From Palsa-504 sp963839095 (GTDB taxonomy: Bacteria; Actinomycetota; Actinomycetes; Streptosporangiales; Streptosporangiaceae), in assembly GCA_963839095.1 (NCBI GenBank), contig CAWIUF010000064.1, positions 248,001 to 312,000 of the forward strand: DNA of 64,000 nt, in the 5' to 3' direction. Below the pieces are notes generated by a model. The model made no database searches, was not told the origin of the DNA, and was given only the letters and a program-made list of their open reading frames with translations. The position numbers and the translations under genes were made by a program. Below are positions 43,931-52,680 of this stretch, piece after piece (positions within the stretch are counted from its first letter, which is position 1; every line of letters begins with the position of its first letter).

Positions 43931-45127
43931 GTGAACGAACCCGAGCAGCAGCAGGTAGCGCCCTACATGGCGGTCGGGCTTTCCACCATCGTGCACGGCA
44001 TCGGCAGCCGCAAGGACATCGAGCGCAACCTGGCGATCGTGGAGGACGGGATCCACGCCGCGGTGTCCATCATCGGCATCAACATGCCGGTGCGGCTGAT
44101 CGCCCTGGCCGAGGGGGCGCTGACCGGGTTCACCGACGAGATCTTCGACATCCCGCACGTGACCGCGGCGCGCGAGCTGTTCATCGACATCCCCGGGCCG
44201 GAGACTGACCGGCTGGCCGCACTCGCCCGGCAGTACGGCACGTACCTCGCGGTCCAGTGCAAGGCGCGCTGGCCCGAGGTCATCGACGACCGGTTCTTCA
44301 ACACCTTGTTCGTCATCTCGCCGCAGGGTGAGATCGTCCACAAGGCGGCCAAGAACCACCTGTGGTGCCGGGAGCGCTCGTGCGTCCCGCACGACGTCTA
44401 CGACCGGTGGACGGAGCTGTTCGGCGACGGGATCGACGCGTTCTACCCGGTACTGCGCACCGCCGACATCGGCAACATCGGCACGATCTGCTGCTCCGAC
44501 GGGGAGTATCCCGAAGCGGTCCGCGCCCTCGCGTTCAACGGCGCGGAGGTGGTCTACCGCCCGAGCGAGGCGGTGCCGATGACCCAGATGGGGATGGAGC
44601 CCGGCGGGACGTGGCTGCTGCAGAACCGGGCGCACGCGCATTTCAACAACGTCTACATGGTCTGCCCGAACGTCGGCCCGGTCTACGTGCACCCGCAGAT
44701 GGAGCACCCGTACGACATCGGCGGCGGCAACTCCCACGTTGTCGATTACCAGGGGAACGTGCTCGGGCACACCGCATCGGGCGCCAACACGTTCGTCGCG
44801 GGGATCATCGACATCGAGGCGCTGCGCCAGTTCCGCACCATGAACCTCAACTCCAACTGGATGAAGGACCTGCGGACGGAGATCTTCCGGCACATGTACG
44901 ACGAGCCGGTCCACCCGAAGAACCTCTGGCTGGGCACCGAGCCACGGCAGCACGCCGACGTCGACGAGATCTACCGCGCCAACATCGACCGCCTCGTCGC
45001 CCGCGGGAGCTTCACCCGGCCAGCCCAGGCGTTCCCCGGCGCCCGGTACATCCCGGCCGCCGAATCCCCGGACGAGGCCGACTGGGAAAACCTGCGGGGT
45101 CTGTGGTCCCCGCCCGCGGAACCCTAG
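43931..45127 (+). CDS. Nitrilase-superfamily amidohydrolase in the allantoin region
   Basis: 398 residues from GTG 43931 (AAGGA 10 bases ahead; GTG 43922 in the same frame lies too close to it). Catalytic triad: Glu in LAEGALTGFTDEIF, Lys in HKAAKNHLWCRE, Cys in IGTICCSDGEYPEAVRAL. Long C-terminal extension after ANTFVAGIIDIEALRQ. Substrate unknown; position after glycerate kinase suggests hydrolysis of a ureido or amide intermediate of purine breakdown, perhaps the ureidoglycolate step or a formyl/carbamoyl side product. That is inference. Confidence 0.75.
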   Translation: MNEPEQQQVAPYMAVGLSTIVHGIGSRKDIERNLAIVEDGIHAAVSIIGINMPVRLIALAEGALTGFTDEIFDIPHVTAARELFIDIPGPETDRLAALARQYGTYLAVQCKARWPEVIDDRFFNTLFVISPQGEIVHKAAKNHLWCRERSCVPHDVYDRWTELFGDGIDAFYPVLRTADIGNIGTICCSDGEYPEAVRALAFNGAEVVYRPSEAVPMTQMGMEPGGTWLLQNRAHAHFNNVYMVCPNVGPVYVHPQMEHPYDIGGGNSHVVDYQGNVLGHTASGANTFVAGIIDIEALRQFRTMNLNSNWMKDLRTEIFRHMYDEPVHPKNLWLGTEPRQHADVDEIYRANIDRLVARGSFTRPAQAFPGARYIPAAESPDEADWENLRGLWSPPAEP

Positions 45128-45151
45128 CGAATCAGCGGATGACGTACCCGG

Positions 45152-46321
45152 TCACGCTGGCGGGCGCCGGCGGGTCACGGCGTCGTACTCGGCGAGCGCG
45201 GCGGACACGGCGGCGTCCTCGTCCGGCAGGGTGAGCGCGCGGGCGGCGGCGGCCTTGCGCAGCCGGGCGGCCAGCACCTCGTCGGTGAGCACGGCGCGCA
45301 CCGCGTCGGCCAGCTGCCGGGCGTCGCCGGGCGGGACCAGGACGGCAGCGTCCTCACCGGTCAGCGCCGGCGTTCCGCCGGCCCGGGTGGCCACCACCGG
45401 CACCCCGGCCCGGAGCGCCTCCTGCAGGATGAGCGGCTGGCCTTCCCACACGCTGGGCAGCACGAACACGGCGGCCGTGGCGAGCAGGGCCGGCAGGTCG
45501 TCGCGGTGCCCGGGGAACCGCGCGTCGAGCCCGAGACGGGCGGCCTCGCTCGTCAGCTCGGCTGCCAGCGGTCCCTCCCCCGCGATGACCAGGAGCGGCT
45601 CGGGCCGCAGGTCCCGCCACCTGGCCGCGGCCTCCAGCAGGGTGCCGAACCCCTTCTGCGGCGCCAGCCGCCCGGCCGCCAGCACCAGCGGCCGCTCCGG
45701 AGCCGGGTCACCGGGCAGGGACAAGGCGAGGGGCGTTTCCGCGGAAACGCCGGGCGCGGAACCAGCCGTCGCGGCCAGGGGCGGCGCGGGAAGGGGCACC
45801 GCGGGCACCGGGGCGTGGCCGACCCGGCGGGCGCCCGCGGCGCGCATCCGGTCCTCGAGGTCGGCGGAGACGCAGAGCACCGAGTCGGCGCTGCGCGCCA
45901 CGATCCGCTCCAGCACGCGGTAGACCGCGCCGGTGACGCCGCCGGCCGGGGGCGCGTTGTGCACGGTGACGACCAGCGCCGGTCGCGGCTGGTAGACGGT
46001 GGGCCGGACCAGTGCCAGCGCGATCGCGGTCAGCGCGCCGGCCCGCAGGCCGTGCGCGTGCACCACGTCGGGCCGCCAGGCGGCGGCCAGCCGGCGCAGC
46101 CGCCGGACGGCCCGCAGGTCGCGGCGCACGCGCGGGCGGTCCGCGATCTCGACCGGGGTGAAGTCGACGCCGGCCAGGGCACCGAAGGCGAAGTCCGCCT
46201 CGGTCCGGGCCGGGCCGAAGACCTCGACGGCGTTGCCCCGCGCCGCCGCGCCGGCCGCGAGCATCTTCACGTGCCGGGCGGTACCGCCGGTGCTGGTCCC
46301 GAGCACGAACGCGACCTTCAC
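45152..46321 (-). CDS. Glycosyltransferase family 4
   Basis: 389 residues from GTG/ATG 46321. GTSTGGTARHVKMLAAGAAARG at the N-terminus (acceptor domain), PLVLAAGRLAPQKGFGTLLEAAARWRD and the donor motif VLPSVWEGQPLILQEALRAGVPVVATRAGGTPAL with the EX7E pair. It transfers an activated sugar to a lipid or glycan, substrate not predictable. Its start overlaps the stop of the flippase gene (ATGA), the last gene of the five-gene operon. Confidence 0.88.
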   Translation of the reverse strand: MKVAFVLGTSTGGTARHVKMLAAGAAARGNAVEVFGPARTEADFAFGALAGVDFTPVEIADRPRVRRDLRAVRRLRRLAAAWRPDVVHAHGLRAGALTAIALALVRPTVYQPRPALVVTVHNAPPAGGVTGAVYRVLERIVARSADSVLCVSADLEDRMRAAGARRVGHAPVPAVPLPAPPLAATAGSAPGVSAETPLALSLPGDPAPERPLVLAAGRLAPQKGFGTLLEAAARWRDLRPEPLLVIAGEGPLAAELTSEAARLGLDARFPGHRDDLPALLATAAVFVLPSVWEGQPLILQEALRAGVPVVATRAGGTPALTGEDAAVLVPPGDARQLADAVRAVLTDEVLAARLRKAAAARALTLPDEDAAVSAALAEYDAVTRRRPPA

Positions 46322-47973
46322 GCCCGGACCACCTTCCGGATCACGGCCCGCAGGTCCCCTCCGTCGGTGACGGCCAGCACCGCGAAGAACGCCGCCAGGA
46401 CGGCCGCGCTGGCCAGCAGGGTGACACCGACGCTGGGCAGGAAGCCGGCCGGCCGGACGCCGAAGGACACGCCGAGCCCGGCCGCGGCCCCGGCCAGCGC
46501 GCCGGCCAGCCCGGCGAGCGTGGCGCGGCCGCAGCCGCGCAGCGCGGCCGGCCCGCGGTACCGGCGGACCAGGATGAGCAGGGCGATGCCCGAGCCGGTC
46601 AGCCCGAGGGTGGTCCCCGCGCCCAGCCAGGGCACCACCGCCGAGCTCGGCACGAACGGGATGATCAGCAGGTCAGCGGCGATAACCGCCACCCAGCCGC
46701 CGCTGACCGCCAGCGCCGAGGCGCGGCTGCGCCCGTCCGCGTAGAGCATCCGGGACAGGTTGGCGCTCAGCCCGTACCCGACGAGACCGGGCGCGAACGC
46801 GGCCAGCGCGATCGCCAGCTGCCGGGCGTCGGCCGACTGGCTGACGTGAGACTGGAACACCCGCGCCAGCGGGACGCAGGTCCCGGCCATCCCCGCGACC
46901 CCCAGCCAGGACGCCACCGTGACCGCCCGGGTCGAGGTGGCGCTGGTGGCGTCGAAGCTGCCCGGGTCGGAGCTGGCGGCGTGCGCCGATAGCTCGGGGA
47001 AGGCGCTGGTCGCGATGGGCACGGCCAGCACCGCGTACGGTACGAAGAAGACCGCCCACGCGAAGCTGTAGAGCACCAGCGAGCCGCTGCCGCCGCGCGA
47101 GTTGGCCAGCACGATCACGACCGCGGTCGAGGCGTCCTGCGCGATCAGGGTGGCGATGCCCGCGGTGGCGAGCGCCCGGACCCGCGCGCCGACCCCGGCC
47201 GGGAACCGCAATGTAGGCCGGATCCGCAGGCGCAGCCGGGCGGCGGGCCACAGCGGGGTCACGACCAGCGCCGCGACCCCGGCGGTGGTGCCGGCCGCCA
47301 GGACGATCCAGGCCAGCGCGGGCACCGGCCGGGTCAGGTCCTGGTAACCGTGGCCGGCCACGCCGAACCAGAAGTAGGCGCCGATGACGACCAGGCTGGA
47401 CAGCACCGGCGCCAGCGCGGGCGAGGCGAACCGGCGGTGCGCCTGCAAGATGCCGTAGAGCACGACGGCCAGGCCGTAGAGCAGGATCTGGGGCGCGAAT
47501 ATCACCAGCATGCGCGCGCCGAGGGTGACCATGGTGGCGCGCGGGCATCCGGGGGTCCCGCCGAGCAGGACCGACACCAGCGGCCGGGCGATGACCGCGA
47601 CCACCAGGCTGACCGGGACGAGCAGCAGGACGGCCCAGCTGAGCAGGGCGGCCGAGATCTGCCGGACCTGCGCGCGGTCCGCGTCTGCGCTCTGACCTCG
47701 CGCGGCGGCGCGGGCCGGGCCTGCGAGTACCGGTACCACCACCGCGGTGAGGGCCCCGCCCGCCACGATGTCGTAGATGATGTTCGGCACCATGTTCGCC
47801 GTGGTGTACGCGGTGCCCAGGCACGAGGCCTGGACGGTATGCGCGAACACGACCTGGCGGCCGAACCCGATGACCCGCGCGAGCATCGTGATCGCGCCGA
47901 TCAGCACCGCCGCGCGGCCTATCCCCCCACCCCGCTGCCGAGCACTCCCCCGCTCGGCCACGGGAGCACTCAC
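46318..47973 (-). CDS. MurJ-like lipid II flippase-family (MVF) membrane protein
   Basis: 551 residues with about 14 membrane segments. Opening AAVLIGAITMLARVIGFGRQVVFAHTVQASCLGTAYTTANMVPNIIYDIVAGGAL is the conserved MurJ/MVF start with the central-cavity residues. It would move lipid-linked sugars across the membrane. The MurJ-type N-terminus without a kinase domain separates it from the essential MviN of mycobacteria. Overlaps its neighbours on both sides by 4 bases. Confidence 0.8.
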   Translation of the reverse strand: MSAPVAERGSARQRGGGIGRAAVLIGAITMLARVIGFGRQVVFAHTVQASCLGTAYTTANMVPNIIYDIVAGGALTAVVVPVLAGPARAAARGQSADADRAQVRQISAALLSWAVLLLVPVSLVVAVIARPLVSVLLGGTPGCPRATMVTLGARMLVIFAPQILLYGLAVVLYGILQAHRRFASPALAPVLSSLVVIGAYFWFGVAGHGYQDLTRPVPALAWIVLAAGTTAGVAALVVTPLWPAARLRLRIRPTLRFPAGVGARVRALATAGIATLIAQDASTAVVIVLANSRGGSGSLVLYSFAWAVFFVPYAVLAVPIATSAFPELSAHAASSDPGSFDATSATSTRAVTVASWLGVAGMAGTCVPLARVFQSHVSQSADARQLAIALAAFAPGLVGYGLSANLSRMLYADGRSRASALAVSGGWVAVIAADLLIIPFVPSSAVVPWLGAGTTLGLTGSGIALLILVRRYRGPAALRGCGRATLAGLAGALAGAAAGLGVSFGVRPAGFLPSVGVTLLASAAVLAAFFAVLAVTDGGDLRAVIRKVVRA

Positions 47974-48893
47974 CCGGCTGGTTCGGGCCGCTGAGCGGGG
48001 ATCGTGACGCCGGCCAGCTGCGGAGACGCCGGCTGCGGCGGGACCGGCGACGGAGGTGCCGGCTGCCCCGCGGGCCGCCGGCCGAGCATATCCAGCCAGT
48101 TCAGGGCGGGGGTCCGCGCGATCACCGTGGTGAAGCTGACCTTCTCGCTGGCCGCCGTGAGCCCGGCGATCCCGGCCAGCAGCGCGATCCGGGCCGGCCG
48201 GGACAGCCCGGCCGCCGAGGCGCCGAGCAGCGCGCCGAGCGCGTTCGCGCCGGCATCGCCAAGCATGGCCCGCTCGCCCAGGTCCTCGGGGAGCAGCGCC
48301 AGCGCCGCCCCCAGCGGCGCGGCGACGCCCTCCTGGCCGGCCGCGCCGAGCAGGGCACCGGAGGCAGCCGCGACCTTGACGGCCCGGCCGGGCCGCAGGT
48401 CGAACAGGTTGAGCAGGTTCGCGCCCCCCGCGACCAGGCCCGCGTTGATGGCCACATCGGCCGGCGAGCCGCCCGTCAGCATCGCGCTGGCCAGCCCGGC
48501 GGCACCGATGCCGCCCAGCTTCACTGCGCCGGTGGTGACCTCGCCGTGGCGCAGCGCGCCGAGATGACCGCGGAAGCCCCGCCGGTCGCCGGAGCCGGCC
48601 AGGTCGTCATAGGCCCCGAACGCCGCGGCGGCCGCCCCGCCCGCGATCATGCCCGCGGCGCGGCGCCGTCCCGAAGAGCCGGGCGCCAGGGCCGCCTGGG
48701 CCAGGACGCCGGCGATTGCCCCGGCCGCCACGGCCGGCCCCTCGAGCAAGGTGACCGGCTCGCCCCGGTGGTTAGTCCGTGACCAGGCCTTCGGGCCGCC
48801 CGGCGGGCGGCGGTTCAGTACCGCGTAGGCCAGCCTGGCCGCGCCCGCCGCACAGGCCCCGGCCGCTGCTGCGGATCCCGCTCGCCTCATCAC
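47970..48893 (-). CDS. MraY/WecA-like (GT4 polyprenyl-phosphate transferase-like) membrane protein
   Basis: 307 residues. AAAFGAYDDLAGSGDRRGFRGHL, NLLNLFDLRPGRAVKV and MLGDAGANALGALLG match the three cytoplasmic motifs (the GxxDD, NxxxLxDG and GDxG blocks) of the PNPT phosphosugar transferases, with several weak positions. Eight or so hydrophobic segments. Present in the steA-mctB operon of other actinomycetes as an unassigned gene; activity not proven. Proline-rich tail. Confidence 0.7.
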   Translation of the reverse strand: MMRRAGSAAAAGACAAGAARLAYAVLNRRPPGGPKAWSRTNHRGEPVTLLEGPAVAAGAIAGVLAQAALAPGSSGRRRAAGMIAGGAAAAAFGAYDDLAGSGDRRGFRGHLGALRHGEVTTGAVKLGGIGAAGLASAMLTGGSPADVAINAGLVAGGANLLNLFDLRPGRAVKVAAASGALLGAAGQEGVAAPLGAALALLPEDLGERAMLGDAGANALGALLGASAAGLSRPARIALLAGIAGLTAASEKVSFTTVIARTPALNWLDMLGRRPAGQPAPPSPVPPQPASPQLAGVTIPAQRPEPAG

Positions 48894-49918
48894 TTGACCT
48901 TCTTCTTCGTCGGGGAGGTAGGCGCCGTGCTGACCGACGCGGACGGGGAGGGCGCCGGGCTCGGCGCGATGGCGGTGGCCCCGTTCGCGGTGAAGCCGTA
49001 GCTGCCGGCCTTGCCGCCGGCCAGTCCCACGGCCAGCGCCTGCATGGCGACGGTCTGCCCGGCGACCAGGTTGGCGTCGTCGACCGTGGACACCTGGCCG
49101 GACACGTTGTTCGAGCGCAGCACCGCGATCGGGCTGCCTGCGCCCGAGCCCGCCGAGGAGCCCACGACCACGGTCGCGGAGCTCTTCGCCGCGAGCTCGG
49201 TGACCAGCGGTATGAGCACCTGGTCGATCTGATCCGTGCTGCCGTCCGACGGCGGGTTCTGCGGGGTCACCACGACCACGAGGGTGGCGTTGTTACCCGG
49301 CTGCCCGGTGGTGCTGAGGAACTGGGACGCGGCGTAGGCCTGGAGCATCGTCGCGGCGTTGGTGCCCTGGTCGGCAGCCGGCGGCTTGCCGGCCGACCCC
49401 GCGTCCGCCTTGGTCAGGATCTCGGTCGCGATCACCTGGGCGGCCTGCTGCTGGTAGGTCGCGCTGCTGTCGAGCGCGAGGCCGGCCGCCTGGGCCACGT
49501 CGGTCGTGGTGACGTTCAGGCTGTCCTGCGTCGTGCCGCTGGTGTCGAAGAACTTCGTCGCCAGGTTGATCTGCCCGGTGATGCTGGCGCCCGCGGCGAG
49601 CGCGGCGGTGCTGATCCCGCTGACCACGGACGACTGGGCCCCCGGCTCGGTGACGATGAGCAGCCGCTGCTTGGTGAGCAGCCCGCGCAGCACGGTGGGC
49701 TCGACCGCCTGGGCGTACATCTCGCCCTCGGTGGCCTGCTGCTGAGCCGCGTCCCGCTGGCTGCTGACCTGGCCAAGCTCGTTCTGCAGCTTGGAGGTGG
49801 TCTTGTCCAGCAGGTTGTAGGCCGGCCCCTGCAATTCGGTGGAGCCGAGCACGATCCCGATCGCCAGCGCGAGGAACACCGCCACGATGGAAACCAGGTG
49901 ATAGCGAAAATCGATCAC
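48890..49918 (-). CDS. mctB: MctB-like outer-membrane/envelope protein (copper transporter family)
   Basis: 342 residues from GTG 49918. A single membrane segment FRYHLVSIVAVFLALAIGIVLGSTELQGPAYNLL, a coiled-coil part (LQNELGQVSSQRDAAQQQ), then a large extracytoplasmic region and a Ser/Pro tail (PSPAPSPSASVST). This is the MctB (Rv1698) family linked to copper homeostasis in mycobacteria; in streptomycetes and relatives the job may be structural. Its GTG shares one base with the stop of the steA-like gene (TAGTG), indicating coupling. Confidence 0.85.
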   Translation of the reverse strand: MIDFRYHLVSIVAVFLALAIGIVLGSTELQGPAYNLLDKTTSKLQNELGQVSSQRDAAQQQATEGEMYAQAVEPTVLRGLLTKQRLLIVTEPGAQSSVVSGISTAALAAGASITGQINLATKFFDTSGTTQDSLNVTTTDVAQAAGLALDSSATYQQQAAQVIATEILTKADAGSAGKPPAADQGTNAATMLQAYAASQFLSTTGQPGNNATLVVVVTPQNPPSDGSTDQIDQVLIPLVTELAAKSSATVVVGSSAGSGAGSPIAVLRSNNVSGQVSTVDDANLVAGQTVAMQALAVGLAGGKAGSYGFTANGATAIAPSPAPSPSASVSTAPTSPTKKKVK

Positions 49919-51111
49919 TAGAGTTTTCCGGTCAGCCAGTAGGTAAAGGAATGCCAGGTAGCTTCGAAGTACCGGGCCAGGACGGGGCTCGCGGGCGAGA
50001 ACACCACGGCGACGAGTACCGTCACCACCGCGGCGAGCACCAGGACGAGCAGTGACCAGCCGGAGATCCGGCTCTGGTACAGCTGGTGCACGCCCCGCGC
50101 GTTGACCAGTTTCCCGGCCACCCGCAGGTGCGTGATGAACGTGCTGGACATCCCCGGCCGGCCCTTGTCGAGGAATTCTTCGAGCGTGTAGTGCGTGCCC
50201 ACCACCGCGATCAGGGTGGCCCCCTTGGCGTCGGCGACGAGCAGGGCGACGTCCTCGCTCGTCCCGGGGGCGGGCAGGATGATGGCGTCCAGGCCGAGAT
50301 CGCGCACGCGGGCCAGGCCGGGCGCGCGGCCGTCCGGGTAGGCGTGCACCACGAGTTCCGCGCCGCAGCACAGCGCCTCGTCGGAGACCGAGTCCATGTC
50401 GCCGAAGATGGCGTCCGGCTGGTAGCCCGCCTCGATCAGCGCGTCGGCGCCGCCGTCCACGGCCACCATCACCGGCTTGTACTCGCGGATGTAGGGCCGC
50501 AGGGCGGCGATGTCCTCGCGGTAGTGATAGCCGCGGACGACCACGAGCACGTGCCGGCCCGACATGTCCGTCTCCATCTCGGGAGGCGTGATGCCGTGGG
50601 TGAGCAGTTCGTGCTCACGCCGCAGGAACTCCAGCGTGTTCGCCGCGAACGACTCGATCTGCACCCCGATCATGGCCCTGGCCTCGGCCATCGAGGCCTG
50701 CACCAGCTCCTCGGTCAGCGGCGTGCCCTTGGCCACGACGGCATCGCCGAGGTAGACGGTCTCCTGGTCGATGCGGACGACCGAGCCGTCGGTGATCTTG
50801 ACCAGCACGTCCTGCCCGGCTCCGTCGATCACCGGTATGCCCGCCTCGATCAGCAGCTGCGGGCCCAGGTTGGGGTACCGCCCGGTGATGCTGACCGAGG
50901 CGTTGACGACGGCCGCGACCTTGCGCCGGATCAGTTCCTCGGCGCTGACCCGGTCCAGGTCGGCGTGGTCGATGACCGCGATCTCGCCCGGATTGAGGCG
51001 CTTGGTGATGTTCTTCGTCCGGTGATCCACGCGCGCGACAGCCACAATGCCGGGTGGCTCGCTAGCCTTCCCCCGGGAGAGCAGCGGAATCTTCACGGAC
51101 GGCGCCTTCAT
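49918..51111 (-). CDS. steA: SteA-like cytokinetic ring / thiamine-pyrophosphokinase-fold protein
   Basis: 397 residues from ATG 51111. N-terminal GxGxVARVDHRTKNITKRLNPGEIAVIDHADLDRVSAEELIRRKV, then the kinase-like central part DMSGRHVLVVVRGYHYREDI and VDGGADALIEAGYQPDAIFGDMDSVSD, one C-terminal membrane segment (SLLVLVLAAVVTVLVAVVF). This is Rv1697 of mycobacteria and SteA of Corynebacterium, which binds the septal ring with SteB. In the next gene mctB stands where SteB is expected, as in other actinomycetes. First gene of the operon. Confidence 0.88.
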   Translation of the reverse strand: MKAPSVKIPLLSRGKASEPPGIVAVARVDHRTKNITKRLNPGEIAVIDHADLDRVSAEELIRRKVAAVVNASVSITGRYPNLGPQLLIEAGIPVIDGAGQDVLVKITDGSVVRIDQETVYLGDAVVAKGTPLTEELVQASMAEARAMIGVQIESFAANTLEFLRREHELLTHGITPPEMETDMSGRHVLVVVRGYHYREDIAALRPYIREYKPVMVAVDGGADALIEAGYQPDAIFGDMDSVSDEALCCGAELVVHAYPDGRAPGLARVRDLGLDAIILPAPGTSEDVALLVADAKGATLIAVVGTHYTLEEFLDKGRPGMSSTFITHLRVAGKLVNARGVHQLYQSRISGWSLLVLVLAAVVTVLVAVVFSPASPVLARYFEATWHSFTYWLTGKL

Positions 51112-51357
51112 TGAGTTCCATCCTGCCAGAGCAGGAACGTGCCGATGGCCATGTTGGCCATTACGGCGTGTCATTGAATTGGCAACTGAACGTCACCAAC
51201 GATCGCGCGGTGAGCCGCAAATTACCACCCGAAACTGAAACTTTCCTGGGAGAGCGGTTAACGGGCCGGGCCGAGGGGAAGGATCGGCGCCCGCAGAGCC
51301 GACCCGCCGGAGCCCGGCTCCGCGGCCGGCCCGGATAGGTCAGGTAGTGTTGAAATC
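51112..51357. other. Divergent intergenic region steA / egtA
   Basis: 246 bases. It is AT-richer than the genes at 51120-51260. One -10-like TAGTGT (51345-51350) precedes egtA. No terminator or operator repeat is visible. Confidence 0.5.
51345..51350 (+). promoter_or_regulatory. Candidate -10 box of a leaderless egtA message
   Basis: TAGTGT with 7 bases to GTG 51358. The -35 position 17-18 bases further upstream is GC-rich and shows no TTGACA, so a sigma factor with relaxed -35 needs would be used. Confidence 0.4.
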
Positions 51358-52680
51358 GTGATAAAGGGGGCGCGGTTTACCGAAGCCGACGCGGAAGCGC
51401 GGGTGCACGGTATCTGCTTCAAGACAGGGCCGCCGGAACAGGTAGGCGTCGAACTCGAGTGGCTAGTGCGCGATCGCCGTGATCCCGCGCTACCGGTCCA
51501 GGCGGAACAAGTAGCCGCCACCTTGGCCGGCTTCGGGGCCGCAGGCGATGCAGGCTACATGGGGCAAGCACCCCAGCCCGTTCCGTATAAATTTCCCTCT
51601 GGTGCCTCGCTCACACTCGAGCCGGGCGGGCAGCTCGAGCTCAGCTCGGCCCCCGCCGGAACCCTCAGTGAGCTGCACGAGGTCACCGGGCGTGACCTGG
51701 CCGCATTGCGTGACGCAGCCGCGGCGGCCGGCCTCGAGCTCTGCGGCTACGGCCTCGACCCGCTCCGTCCGCCCCGCCGCCTGCTCGATCTCCCGCGGTA
51801 CGCCGCGATGGAGGAATTCTTCGACCGCGGCGGCCCGTGGGGCCGCCAGATGATGTGCGGCACCGCGTCCGTCCAGGTGTGCCTGGACGCCGGCGACGAT
51901 AACGGCGGCCCGGCCGGCTACCGGTCCCGCTGGCGGCTGCTGCACGCGATCGGCCCGGTGCTGGTGGCCGCGTTCGCCAACTCCCCGCTGCGCGAGGGCA
52001 AGCCGACCGGCTGGCGCTCGGCCCGGCAGCAGGTGTGGGCCCACATGGACCCGGGGCGGACCCGGGCTCCGGCCTGGGCCAACGGTGACCCGCGCGACGC
52101 GTGGACCGCGTACGCGCTGGACGCCGAGCTCCTGTGCGTCCGCGAGCCGGGGTCGCGGGACTGGACCGCGCCGCCGGGGGTGACCTTCCGCGACTGGCTG
52201 CGCGAGGGCGGCTCCGGGTCGCTGCGGGCGCCGACCGCCGAGGACCTGGACTACCACCTGTCCACGCTGTTCCCGCCGGTCCGCCCGCACGGGCACATGG
52301 AGCTGCGGATGATCGACGCGCAGCCCGGCGACGGCTGGATCGTGCCGGCCGCCGTGGTCACGGCGCTGGCCGACGACACCCGGGCCGCGGACGCCGCGCT
52401 GGCCGCGGCCGAGCCCATCTGGGACGGGTCGCCCGGCGCCCAGGACCCGTGGCTGCGGGCCGCGCAGTGCGGGCCGGCCGACCCGGTGATCGGCCGGGCC
52501 AGCAAGCTCTGCTTCGAGGCGGCCGGCTCCGCGCTGGCCCGGCTGGGTGCGCCCGCGGCCATCCGCCGGGCGGTCACCGACTTCACCGAGCGCTACGTAC
52601 TGAAAGACCGATGTCCTGCCGACGACCAACTGGACGGAGTCTACCGTGACGGAGGCCCAGCTCGACCCGGAAGCTTTTAG
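51358..52680 (+). CDS. egtA: Ergothioneine biosynthesis gamma-glutamylcysteine ligase EgtA
   Basis: 440 residues from GTG 51358. GVELEWLV with the metal-binding Glu, LTLEPGGQLELSSAPAGTL (substrate loop), MMCGTASVQVCLDAGDD (Thr-Ala-Ser-Val-Gln-Val core), VAAFANSPLREGKPTGWRSARQQVWAHMDPGRT and HLSTLFPPVRPHGHMELRMIDAQPG are the actinobacterial EgtA/GshA signatures. It makes gamma-Glu-Cys, the sulfur donor for EgtB. The natural end overlaps the egtB start by 35 bases. Confidence 0.95.
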   Translation: MIKGARFTEADAEARVHGICFKTGPPEQVGVELEWLVRDRRDPALPVQAEQVAATLAGFGAAGDAGYMGQAPQPVPYKFPSGASLTLEPGGQLELSSAPAGTLSELHEVTGRDLAALRDAAAAAGLELCGYGLDPLRPPRRLLDLPRYAAMEEFFDRGGPWGRQMMCGTASVQVCLDAGDDNGGPAGYRSRWRLLHAIGPVLVAAFANSPLREGKPTGWRSARQQVWAHMDPGRTRAPAWANGDPRDAWTAYALDAELLCVREPGSRDWTAPPGVTFRDWLREGGSGSLRAPTAEDLDYHLSTLFPPVRPHGHMELRMIDAQPGDGWIVPAAVVTALADDTRAADAALAAAEPIWDGSPGAQDPWLRAAQCGPADPVIGRASKLCFEAAGSALARLGAPAAIRRAVTDFTERYVLKDRCPADDQLDGVYRDGGPARPGSF

